The translations under genes were made by a program, and so were the position numbers. The notes beneath the pieces are model-generated. The model made no database searches and had not been told where the DNA came from. It saw only the letters and a list, made by a program, of their open reading frames with translations. A stretch of 52,692 nucleotides of DNA. It comes from Clostridia bacterium. GTDB taxonomy: Bacteria; Bacillota; Clostridia; Christensenellales; Borkfalkiaceae. Positions 8,710-16,594 of the stretch are shown piece after piece. How positions within the stretch are numbered: position 1 is the stretch's first letter; each line of letters starts with the position of its first letter. The DNA lies in assembly GCA_017886895.1 (NCBI GenBank), contig JAGHJD010000049.1, forward strand, positions 1-52,692, written 5' to 3'.

Positions 8710-9618
8710 TCATAAATGCACGTTGATCTCCGCAAGGGTCGGGATGGCGTCCGTCGCGCCCTTGCGCGTCGTCGTGAGCGCGCCGCAGACATTGGCAAAG
8801 CGGACGGACTGCGCAATGCCGTCAAAGCCGTGCGCGTCGATGCGGGAAAGCAGCGCGCCCCAGAAGGCGTCGCCCGCGCCCGTCGTATCCTGCACGGCGA
8901 CGGCGACCGTCGGCACTTCGCCGTATTCGCCGCCGCGGCAGTATGCCGCGCCGCGCGCGCCGAGAGTGAGCACGGCGAGTTCCTTCCCCGCCGCGAGCGC
9001 GCGCAGCGCGCGCTCCGTATCCCGCTCCCGCGTGAACAGCCCGATCTCGTTTTCGGACAGTTTCAGGATGTCGGCAAGGGCGGCGTACCTGCCGAACACG
9101 GCGACCGCCTCCGCCCTGTCGCGGAAAATATCTTCGCGGAAATTCACGTCAAAACTCAGCTTGCCGCCCGCGGCTTTCACCTCGGCGATGAGCGCGTCCG
9201 CAAAGGCGCGCCCCTCCGGCTCGCTGAGCATGAGCGAACCGAGATGCACGATCCCGCCGCGGCGCACCTGCGGGAGGATCTCTCCCAACGAGAGGTGATA
9301 GTCCGCAGTCCCCTTCCTGTAAAAGGCGAAACTGCGCTCGCCCTTTTCGTCGAGCTCGACGAACGCGAGCGTCGTGTTGCGCTCCGTGTCGACGGGGATG
9401 CTGAGAAAGGAAAAGCCCTTCTGCCGCGCGTTCGCAACGAGAAAAGCGCCGATGGGATCCTCCCCGACCCGTCCGCAGAAGCCCGCATCGCCGCCGCACT
9501 TCTGCACGGCGCACGCGACGTTGTACGGCGCACCGCCCGCATAGCGGCGGTACACCACCTCGTCTCCGCGGCGTTCGCTGATCAGATCGGATAAAATCTC
9601 ACCGACGCACAGTACCAT
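8710..9618 (-). CDS. Fructokinase-like PfkB sugar kinase
   Basis: A 302-residue ribokinase/PfkB-family kinase. The N-terminal glycine pair (YAGGAPYNVA, residues 26-35) contributes to sugar binding, and the C-terminal DTTGAGDAFWGALL (244-257) supplies the anion hole and catalytic base Asp250. The family converts a sugar to its phosphate with ATP. The GH32 genes and importer downstream make fructose the obvious substrate, which would enter glycolysis as fructose 6-phosphate. It has its own consensus promoter overlapped by a LacI-type operator and is probably co-transcribed with the transport operon 85 bp downstream. ScrK is a reasonable name, but specificity is inferred from context. Confidence 0.88.
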   Translation of the reverse strand: MVLCVGEILSDLISERRGDEVVYRRYAGGAPYNVACAVQKCGGDAGFCGRVGEDPIGAFLVANARQKGFSFLSIPVDTERNTTLAFVELDEKGERSFAFYRKGTADYHLSLGEILPQVRRGGIVHLGSLMLSEPEGRAFADALIAEVKAAGGKLSFDVNFREDIFRDRAEAVAVFGRYAALADILKLSENEIGLFTRERDTERALRALAAGKELAVLTLGARGAAYCRGGEYGEVPTVAVAVQDTTGAGDAFWGALLSRIDAHGFDGIAQSVRFANVCGALTTTRKGATDAIPTLAEINVHL

Positions 9619-9656
9619 GGCACTCCCCTTACCTCTGTTTTCACGATTTCGTGCTC

Positions 9657-9685
9657 ATTATACACCCGCTTTTCGGATATGTCAA
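9657..9685 (-). promoter_or_regulatory. Consensus sigma-A promoter of the fructokinase gene
   Basis: On the minus strand, TTGACA (9685-9680), a 17-bp spacer and TATAAT (9662-9657) match both consensus boxes exactly. The start codon is at 9618. The -35 box lies inside the LacI-type operator, so repressor binding would exclude RNA polymerase. Confidence 0.9.
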
Positions 9686-9698
9686 TCGTTTAGCATAT
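9677..9698. promoter_or_regulatory. LacI-type operator overlapping fructokinase -35 box
   Basis: A 22-bp imperfect palindrome (8 of 11 pairs match) with a central CG and the same ATAT-G-C-AA core as the site at 8641-8666. Its overlap with the -35 hexamer is the classic arrangement for repression. The repressor gene is not intact in this window. Confidence 0.7.
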
Positions 9699-9739
9699 TC
9701 TTTCACAAAATTTTTACACAAGTTTTTTTGCAAAGAAAA

Positions 9740-9767
9740 CCGCCCCGCAGCGGACGCTGCGGGGCGG
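9740..9767 (-). terminator. Intrinsic terminator of pnp
   Basis: A perfect 12-bp GC-rich stem (CCGCCCCGCAGC) with a 4-base loop, followed on the minus strand by TTTTCTTTG. It lies 20 bp after the pnp stop. Confidence 0.85.
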
Positions 9768-9787
9768 AACGGTGTTTTCTGTATTTA

Positions 9788-11887
9788 TCAGCCTTCCATC
9801 TTTTCGAGCAATTTGAGGTCGATGCCCTTCTCGCCGATCTTGATGATCTCCACTTTGACGGTGTCGCCGATGGAGAGCACGTCCTCCACGGAGTTGACGC
9901 GCTTGTCGGAGAGGCGGGAGATGTGGATCATGCCGTCCTTGCCGGGCGCGAGCTCGACGAACGCGCCGACCTTGGAGAGGATGCGCACGACCGAGCCGAT
10001 GAACATATCCCCCACTTCGGGATCGCGCGCGATGGAGAGGATGATTGCCTTTGCGCGCTCGGCGTTCTCGAGGTTCTCGCCGTAGGTCGCGATGCAGACC
10101 TTGCCGTCGTCGTCGATGTCGATCTTGACGCCCGTCTCCTCGATGATCTTGTTGATGACCTTGCCGCCGCTGCCGATGACCTCGCGGATCTTCTCGGGAT
10201 CGATATTGAAGGAGATGATCTTCGGCGCGTACTTGGAGAGCTCTTTGCGGGGCGCGGGGAGCACGTCGAGCATCTTATGCAGGATGAACTGCCGCCCGTC
10301 GTTCGCCTGTGCGATCGCCTTGCGCAGGATCGCCTCGTCAATGCCCTTGATCTTGATGTCCATCTGGATGGCGGTGATGCCGTTCTCGGTGCCCGCGACC
10401 TTGAAGTCCATGTCGCCGAGGAAGTCCTCGAGCCCCTGGATGTCGGTGAGGATGGCGACGCGACCGCTCTCTGCGTCCTTGATCAGCCCCATCGCGCAGC
10501 CCGCGACGGGCGCCTTGATGGGCACGCCCGCGTCCATGAGCGCAAGCGTGGAGCCGCAGACGGACGCCTGCGACGTAGAGCCGTTGGAACTTAAAATATC
10601 GGACACCATGCGGATGGCGTACGGGAACTCGTCCTCATTGGGAACGACCGGCTCGAGCGCGCGCTCTGCAAGGGCGCCGTGCCCGATCTCGCGGCGGGAA
10701 GGGCTGCGCAGCGCCTTCGCCTCGCCCGTGGAATAGCCGGGGAAGTTGTACTGGTGCATGTAGCGGTTCGCCGTCTCGTCGTCCAGCCCGTCCAGCTTCT
10801 GCACTTCGGAAAGGGTGCCGAGCGTGCAGGTGGTGAGCGCCTGCGTCTGCCCGCGGGTGAACACGGCGGAACCGTGCACGCGGGGCAGCACGCCCACTTC
10901 GCACCAGATGGGTCTGATCTCGGTGAGCTTGCGCCCGTCGGGGCGGATGCCCTTGTCGAGGATCTTCGCGCGGACCTTCTCCTTCGTCATGTAATAAAGG
11001 CTGTCCTTGATCTCGCGCTTTTTGTCGGGATACACGTCGGCGAAGTGCTCGAGGACGTTCTTTTCGACCTCGTCCTGCTTCTCTTCGCGTGCCTGGCGGT
11101 CAAACTCTTCGAGCGCCTTGTCCAGCATGTCCGACGCATAGGCGCGCACCGCGGCGTCGAGGTCTGCGGGAACGTGGTACAGCTCCATTTCGCGCTTGGG
11201 CTTGCCCACTTCCTTCTGGATCTTTTCAATGAAGGCGCACTGCTTTTTGATCTCCTCGTGCCCGAAAAGGATCGCGCCGACCATGTCCTCGTCGGAGACC
11301 TCCTTCGCGCCCGCCTCGACCATCATGATCGCGTCCTTCGTGCCCGCAAGGCTGAGGGCGATCGTGCTCTTTTCACGCTGCGCGTTGTCGGGGTTGATGA
11401 CGTATTTGCCGTCCACCATGCCGACCTGCACCGAACCCGTGGGGCCCGCCCAGGGAATATCGGAGATACTCAGCGCGACGGAACTGCCCATCATCGCGAA
11501 CGGCTCGGGCGGGATGTTCGTATCCACCGAGAGCGCGGTCGCCACGACGACGACGTCATTGTACAGCCCCTTGGGGAAGAGCGGGCGGATGGGGCGGTCG
11601 ATGAGGCGGGAGGTCAGGATGCCCTTGTCGCTCGCCCTGCCCTCGCGCTTTTTGAACCCGCCGGGGATCTTGCCCACCGCGTACATCTTCTCCTCGAAGT
11701 CGACCTGCAGGGGGAAGAAATCCATCCCCTCGCGCGGCGTTTCGGACATGGTGACGTTGACCATCACGACGGTGTCGCCGCAGCGCACGACGCAGGAGCC
11801 GTTCGCCTGCTGCGCGTACTTGCCCGTCTCGACGACGACCTTCCTGCCGCCGACTTCCGTTTCAAACTGCCTGAAAGTTTCTGTCAT
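9788..11887 (-). CDS. pnp: Polyribonucleotide nucleotidyltransferase (PNPase)
   Basis: A 699-residue, full-length PNPase, the phosphorolytic 3'-to-5' exoribonuclease of mRNA turnover. Two RNase PH-like domains (about 10-230 and 310-540) flank a helical linker; a KH domain with GSGGKVINKIIEETG and a C-terminal S1 domain (VGDMFIGSVVRI onward) bind RNA. It acts in the cytoplasm as a trimer. The ATG at 11887 has a GGAAGGAG ribosome binding site. rpsO lies directly upstream in the same direction, the common bacterial rpsO-pnp order; a terminator between them probably passes some transcription through. Confidence 0.98.
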   Translation of the reverse strand: MTETFRQFETEVGGRKVVVETGKYAQQANGSCVVRCGDTVVMVNVTMSETPREGMDFFPLQVDFEEKMYAVGKIPGGFKKREGRASDKGILTSRLIDRPIRPLFPKGLYNDVVVVATALSVDTNIPPEPFAMMGSSVALSISDIPWAGPTGSVQVGMVDGKYVINPDNAQREKSTIALSLAGTKDAIMMVEAGAKEVSDEDMVGAILFGHEEIKKQCAFIEKIQKEVGKPKREMELYHVPADLDAAVRAYASDMLDKALEEFDRQAREEKQDEVEKNVLEHFADVYPDKKREIKDSLYYMTKEKVRAKILDKGIRPDGRKLTEIRPIWCEVGVLPRVHGSAVFTRGQTQALTTCTLGTLSEVQKLDGLDDETANRYMHQYNFPGYSTGEAKALRSPSRREIGHGALAERALEPVVPNEDEFPYAIRMVSDILSSNGSTSQASVCGSTLALMDAGVPIKAPVAGCAMGLIKDAESGRVAILTDIQGLEDFLGDMDFKVAGTENGITAIQMDIKIKGIDEAILRKAIAQANDGRQFILHKMLDVLPAPRKELSKYAPKIISFNIDPEKIREVIGSGGKVINKIIEETGVKIDIDDDGKVCIATYGENLENAERAKAIILSIARDPEVGDMFIGSVVRILSKVGAFVELAPGKDGMIHISRLSDKRVNSVEDVLSIGDTVKVEIIKIGEKGIDLKLLEKMEG

Positions 11888-11951
11888 GTTTTTCTCCTTC
11901 CATGTTCTTGTTCTTGCTGCGCCCGTCCCTAACGGGCGCTATAATCGACAA

Positions 11952-11978
11952 AAAGGGCGAACGCAAAATTCGCCCTTT
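11952..11978 (-). terminator. Terminator between rpsO and pnp
   Basis: A 10-bp stem (AAAGGGCGAA with TTCGCCCTTT) and a 7-base loop; on the minus strand it is followed by a short T-run. It ends rpsO transcripts and probably allows partial read-through into pnp. Confidence 0.8.
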
Positions 11979-11988
11979 CATAGATTCG

Positions 11989-12252
11989 TTATTTACGAAG
12001 GTCAAGGCGCGCGATGATGTCGCGGTACTTTTCAATGTCGTTCGCCTTGATATAGTCCAAAAGTCCCCTGCGCTGACCGACCATTTTCAGAAGGCCGCGG
12101 CGGGAATGGTTGTCGTGCGGGTGCACTTTGAGGTGCTCGTTGAGGTGGTTGATGCGCTCGGTCAGAAGCGCGATCTGCACTTCGGAAGAGCCCGTGTCGC
12201 CGTCGTGCCGCTTGAATTCTTCGATGATCTGTGTCTTTCTTTCCTTCTCCAT
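11989..12252 (-). CDS. rpsO: 30S ribosomal protein S15
   Basis: An 87-residue S15, the primary-binding small-subunit protein that contacts 16S rRNA helices 20-22. The family signature [19 protein letters not shown] is intact. The start at 12252 (MEKERKTQ) is chosen over an upstream in-frame ATG because it has an AAGGAG site and gives the normal S15 length. It precedes pnp. Confidence 0.98.
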   Translation of the reverse strand: MEKERKTQIIEEFKRHDGDTGSSEVQIALLTERINHLNEHLKVHPHDNHSRRGLLKMVGQRRGLLDYIKANDIEKYRDIIARLDLRK

Positions 12253-12332
12253 TTTTTTACTCCTTGGAAAAATATTCACGAGGACAAAGCGCGCCGCGGA
12301 GATTCGTACGGCTTTGTCAACGCACGGTTATA

Positions 12333-12361
12333 AGTTTACCATATCTTCGCCTAATTGTAAA
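12333..12361 (-). promoter_or_regulatory. rpsO promoter
   Basis: Minus strand TTTACA (12361-12356), 17-bp spacer, TAAACT (12338-12333). It predicts a 5' leader of about 75 nt before rpsO, long enough for the S15 autoregulation known in other bacteria, though I cannot identify a specific structure. Confidence 0.7.
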
Positions 12362-12414
12362 CTGTTTCGAACGCCGCTTTCATAAATTTTAAGCGGTTTT
12401 GCGGCAAACGCGGA

Positions 12415-13791
12415 TCACTCCCCCGCCGAAAACAGTTCCCGCTTTTTCGCCGCGATCTCCTCTGCCTTGGCGATATAGGTCGGGATGTCCTTGGGCGCGC
12501 CGAGGCGCTCTATCCGCGCGCCCTGCGCGAACAGTTTTTTGGTGACCGCATTCGCGCCGCAGGCGAGGTTGTCGCAGGTCTCCTCCATCACGTCGATGTT
12601 GTAGACGCACGCCTTGCCGGGAAGGCACCAGCCCGTGTTCTCGAAGTTGCCCGCCATGTACTTCTGGCGGTACAGGTAGTACGGCACATACCCCGCCGCG
12701 TACAGCTTTTTGCGCGCATAGGCGAGCATCTCCTCCACGCCCGCCGCGGCGAGAAAACTCTCCTCCTCTTTGAGCCGCGCGCCCTTTTTCAGGCAGAGGG
12801 TGTGCACGGTGATATTCTCGGGCGCGAGCGCGACCGCGCTGTCCACGCTCGCACAGAACTCCGCCGTGCTCTCCCCCGTCAGCCCTGCGATGAGGTCGAG
12901 GTTGATATCGAACCCGTATCCGCGCGCTAATTCATAGGCGCGGTAAATGTCCGCGGCGGTGTGCCGCCTGCCGATGCGCGCGAGCGTCGCGTCGCAAAAG
13001 CTCTGCGGATTGACGCAGACGCGCGTCACGCCGTATGCGCGCAGCAGGTCGAGCTTTTCGGACGTGAACACGTCCGGCCGTCCCGCCTCGACGGTGTATT
13101 CCGTGCCCGCGGGAACGAGCGGCGCGAGCGCTTTCAGGACGCGCGCAAGCTCCGCCTCCTCTAAAACGAGCGGCGTCCCGCCGCCGACATACGCGCTCCG
13201 AAGGCGCGAGAACAGCCCGCCGCAGGCGGCGATCTCCCCTTCCAGCGCGGTGAGATAGTCGCCGACGTACTTCCCCGTGCGGGAAATATCCGCCGTGATG
13301 AAGGAGCAGTAATTGCATTTGGAGGGGCAGAACGGGATGCCCGCATAGAGGTCGGCTGCGCCCTCTTCCCGCCCGTAGATGCCCTTCTGCGCGGCGAGCA
13401 CGTCGCGCACGAGCGCAATATTCTCTTTGCAGACGCCGCACTTTTCAAAGAGGGGCGCAAAATCCCTGCCCGCCGCCAGCTCTGCATAGGCGAGCTTGGT
13501 CGGGCGGATGCCCGTCAGCGCGCCCCACGGCATGCTCCTGCCCATGAGCTCTTTCAGCGCCTCGTAGACCGCGATCTTTGCGAACCGCTTGGCGTAGCGC
13601 TTGCGCTCAAGCGCGTCCGCACACGGCTGCGTTTCGCAGAACGAAAACACCCTGCCGCCCGCGCGCACCTCGTCGCGGAACACCGTTCCGTCGTCCGCAT
13701 GCGCATGCGAGAGGTCGGGCGCGTCCGCACCGAACAGGCGCACGACGTCCATCAGCTCCGCATATAAAAATTCGGTATCGGTGGTCAGCAT
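12415..13791 (-). CDS. hemZ: HemZ-like radical SAM coproporphyrinogen dehydrogenase
   Basis: A 458-residue radical SAM enzyme of the HemN/HemZ class. The 4Fe-4S motif is C155-PSK-C159-NY-C162, followed by the SAM-binding glycines in YVGGGTP. Known members act in oxygen-independent haem synthesis or related porphyrin and haem handling. A long N-terminal region before the radical SAM core is typical of clostridial HemZ. The start at 13791 (MLTTDTEF) is preferred; the open frame extends upstream through the preceding gene, but that stretch is unrelated antisense-like sequence. It starts 4 bp after the MBL hydrolase stop, so it is the last gene of the rel-MBL-hemZ run. In anaerobes that lack other haem genes the true substrate is uncertain. 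Confidence 0.88.
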   Translation of the reverse strand: MLTTDTEFLYAELMDVVRLFGADAPDLSHAHADDGTVFRDEVRAGGRVFSFCETQPCADALERKRYAKRFAKIAVYEALKELMGRSMPWGALTGIRPTKLAYAELAAGRDFAPLFEKCGVCKENIALVRDVLAAQKGIYGREEGAADLYAGIPFCPSKCNYCSFITADISRTGKYVGDYLTALEGEIAACGGLFSRLRSAYVGGGTPLVLEEAELARVLKALAPLVPAGTEYTVEAGRPDVFTSEKLDLLRAYGVTRVCVNPQSFCDATLARIGRRHTAADIYRAYELARGYGFDINLDLIAGLTGESTAEFCASVDSAVALAPENITVHTLCLKKGARLKEEESFLAAAGVEEMLAYARKKLYAAGYVPYYLYRQKYMAGNFENTGWCLPGKACVYNIDVMEETCDNLACGANAVTKKLFAQGARIERLGAPKDIPTYIAKAEEIAAKKRELFSAGE

Positions 13792-13795
13792 CGCC

Positions 13796-14407
13796 CTACT
13801 CCGCAAAGGGATTGTACTTGCGCTCGTATGCGAGCGTTGTGGCAGTATCGTGCCCGGGGTAGACGGTATAGTCCCCCTCCAGCGCGAACAGCATGCGCAG
13901 GCTTTCGCGCAGCTCTGCGGCGCTGCCGCCGGGCAGGTCCGTCCTGCCGACGCTGCCCGCAAAGAGGGTGTCTCCCGTGAACAGCGCGCCGCCGCATGCA
14001 AAGCAGACCCCGCCGGGCGTGTGCCCGGGCGTCGCAAGGACGCGGAAAGTCAGCCCGCCGTAGGCGAGGCTGTCCCCGCCCGAAAAAGTGAAGTCGGGCG
14101 CAAAGGGCGGCACGCGCAGCCCGAGCTGCGCCGCAAAGGCGGGCTGTGCCGCGATGAGGCTCTCCTCCGCCGTCGCGCAGCCGACGGGGATCCCCCGCCG
14201 CTTTGCCGCCGCGCAGCCGCCGATATGGTCGAAATGCCCGTGCGTGAGCAGCACTGCCGCGACCCGCAGCCCGCGCCGCTCCGCCTCCGCGAGCGGCTCT
14301 TCGCCGCCGCAGTCGATGAGCACGGCGGACGCGCCGTCCGCCGTGACGAGATAGCTGTTTGCGCGCAGCGCCCCCGCGGGGACGCAGACGACCTTCGCTG
14401 TTTCCAT
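13796..14407 (-). CDS. Metallo-beta-lactamase-fold hydrolase, glyoxalase II-like
   Basis: A 203-residue MBL-fold protein with the metal motif THGHFDH (His56, His58, Asp60, His61), a further histidine in TPGHTPGG and another in YPGHD near the end. This set matches the YcbL/GloB-like group of two-metal hydrolases, which cleave thioesters such as hydroxyacyl-glutathione or act on similar small substrates. In Clostridia this gene is commonly found next to rel and hemZ, as here. The true substrate is unknown. Confidence 0.88.
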   Translation of the reverse strand: METAKVVCVPAGALRANSYLVTADGASAVLIDCGGEEPLAEAERRGLRVAAVLLTHGHFDHIGGCAAAKRRGIPVGCATAEESLIAAQPAFAAQLGLRVPPFAPDFTFSGGDSLAYGGLTFRVLATPGHTPGGVCFACGGALFTGDTLFAGSVGRTDLPGGSAAELRESLRMLFALEGDYTVYPGHDTATTLAYERKYNPFAE

Positions 14408-14458
14408 GCTCTCCTTATCTCCCGCCGCGAGGGGCAGTGCGCCGCCCCTTCCGCGCCT

Positions 14459-16594
14459 TTACTTCGTCACCGTCCTGAACACTTCGCCGATGCGCTCGTC
14501 CTGCCGTATCTTGGTGATGAGGCGGTCGATGTCCTCCTTGCCGTTGAGGCGGATATTCGCCTCGATGACGGCATCCTTGTTCTTGTCGAACCGCGAATTG
14601 ACGCCGACGATCATCAGCCGCATCTCGCTGACGACGGAGGTCAGCACGGACAGCGCCACGCCCTGGTCCTTCGCCTTGATGACGATACCCGCCACAAAGC
14701 GCCCGCCCTCCGTCTGCGCCCATTCGGCGGGCAGGATGCGGTCCTCCCCTTCCCCTTCAAGGTTCTTTACGTTGGGGCAGTCCGCACGGTGGATGACGAC
14801 GCCCCGCCCGCGCGAGACGAACCCGACGATCTCGTCCCCGGGCACGGGGTTGCAGCACCCCGCAAAGCGGGTCAAAAGCCCGCTCTGCCCCTTGACGAGC
14901 ACGCCGCCCGCGTCCGCCTTGAGTTCGCCGTGATAGGTCGGCGGCTTGGGCACCTCTTTCTTATAAAAGTCGATGAGCTTGAACAGCACCTGATAGACGG
15001 TGATCGCGCCGTAGCCGACGGAGGCGAACATCTCGTCCTGGTTTGCAAAGGAGAACCGCTCGGCGATCTTTTCAAAGCTCTGCTCGGTGAGCAGGTCCGA
15101 GAGCGCGTACCCGCGGCGCTTTGCCTCCGTTTCGAGCATGTTTTTGCCGAGCTTGATGTTCTCCTCCTTCATCTCGCGCTTGAAGAACTGCTTGATCTTC
15201 GCGCGCGCGCTGGAGGATTTGACGATCTTCAGCCAGTCCCACGAGGGACCCTTGGAGTTGGGGTTGGTCTGGATCTCCACGACGTCGCCCGTATGCAGCG
15301 TCGAGCTCAGCGGCACGATCCTCGAATTGACCTTCGCGCCCACGCAGTGGTTGCCGATCTCGCTGTGGATGGCATAGGCAAAGTCAATGGGGGTCGCGTC
15401 CTTGGCGAGCGAAATGACCTTCCCCTTCGGGGTGAATACCAGAAGTTCGCTCGAATACAGCTCCGTTTTGAGGGACTCCATGAAGTCCTTGGAGTCCTTT
15501 AAACCGCCCTCCCAGTCCAGCACTTCGCGGATCCACGAGAGGCGCTCGGTAAAGGCGGAGTCGTCCGCCTTTTTCTCCTTGTACTTCCAGTGCGCCGCGA
15601 TACCGAACTCTGCCGTCTTGTGCATCTCGTAGGTGCGGATCTGGATCTCGAAGGGCTGCCCGAACTCGGTGACGACCGTCGTGTGCAGGGACTGGTACAT
15701 ATTCGGCTTGGGGGTCGCGATATAGTCCTTGATGCGCCCTGGTATGGGTTTCCAGCGCTTGTGGATCTTGCCGAACACCTCGTAGCACTCGTCCACGGTG
15801 CCGACGATGACGCGCACGGCGGTGAGGTCGTAGATCTGCTCCAAAGACTTGTTCTGCTGCGTCATCTTTTTATAGATGGAGTAGAAGTGCTTGGGGCGTC
15901 CGAACACCTCCCCCTCGATCTTGCTCTCGTCGAGGATTGCCTTGATCTCCTTGACGACGTAGTCGACGAAGTTGTGCCGCTCGTATAACTTCTGGTGAAT
16001 GTTTTCGACGAGGAACTCGTATGCCTCGGGTTCGAGGTATTTGAGGCACAGGTCCTCCAGCTCGCACTTGATCTGCGAGATACCCAGCCTGCCCGCGAGC
16101 GGGGTGTAGATGTCCAGCGTTTCGCGCGCCATGCGCTGCTGGCGCTCCTTGGAAAGGAAGTTCAGCGAGCGCATGTTGTGCAGGCGGTCGGCAAGTTTGA
16201 TGATGATGACGCGGATGTCCTTCGCCATCGCCACGAAGATCTTGCGGAAGTTCTCCGCCTCCTCCTCTTCGTGCGACTTGAAGAAAATTTTATCCAGCTT
16301 TGTGACGCCCGAGACGAGCTGCAGCACCTCGTCGCCGAAGTTGCTGCGGATGTCCTCCTCGGTGACGGGGGTATCCTCGATGACGTCGTGCAGGAAAGCG
16401 GCGGCGACGGTCGCGCAGTCCAGCCCCAGCTCCATCAGGATCTGCGCCACGGCGCAGGGGTGGATAAAGTACGCCTCGCCCGAGGCGCGCTTCTGCCCGC
16501 TGTGCGCCTCCTCCGCATAGTGATAGGCGCGGAGCAGCGTGTTGCGCTCTTCGCCCGTGTAGTTGTCGTAGATCATCTGCAGTGCAGTACTCAT
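14459..16594 (-). CDS. rel: Bifunctional (p)ppGpp synthetase/hydrolase Rel
   Basis: A 711-residue Rel protein that makes and degrades the stringent-response alarmone (p)ppGpp. The hydrolase HD domain (about 20-170) has the HD pair in FLHDVIED at 68-75. The synthetase domain (about 220-340) includes RPKHFYSIYKKM and the GRIKDYIATPKPN substrate loop. A TGS domain (VFTPKGKVISL) and a C-terminal ACT domain mediate ribosome regulation. All key motifs look intact, so both activities are expected. The start at 16594 overlaps the recJ stop by 4 bp (ATGA), implying coupled translation; an open extension upstream is only the other frame of recJ. Confidence 0.96.
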   Translation of the reverse strand: MSTALQMIYDNYTGEERNTLLRAYHYAEEAHSGQKRASGEAYFIHPCAVAQILMELGLDCATVAAAFLHDVIEDTPVTEEDIRSNFGDEVLQLVSGVTKLDKIFFKSHEEEEAENFRKIFVAMAKDIRVIIIKLADRLHNMRSLNFLSKERQQRMARETLDIYTPLAGRLGISQIKCELEDLCLKYLEPEAYEFLVENIHQKLYERHNFVDYVVKEIKAILDESKIEGEVFGRPKHFYSIYKKMTQQNKSLEQIYDLTAVRVIVGTVDECYEVFGKIHKRWKPIPGRIKDYIATPKPNMYQSLHTTVVTEFGQPFEIQIRTYEMHKTAEFGIAAHWKYKEKKADDSAFTERLSWIREVLDWEGGLKDSKDFMESLKTELYSSELLVFTPKGKVISLAKDATPIDFAYAIHSEIGNHCVGAKVNSRIVPLSSTLHTGDVVEIQTNPNSKGPSWDWLKIVKSSSARAKIKQFFKREMKEENIKLGKNMLETEAKRRGYALSDLLTEQSFEKIAERFSFANQDEMFASVGYGAITVYQVLFKLIDFYKKEVPKPPTYHGELKADAGGVLVKGQSGLLTRFAGCCNPVPGDEIVGFVSRGRGVVIHRADCPNVKNLEGEGEDRILPAEWAQTEGGRFVAGIVIKAKDQGVALSVLTSVVSEMRLMIVGVNSRFDKNKDAVIEANIRLNGKEDIDRLITKIRQDERIGEVFRTVTK

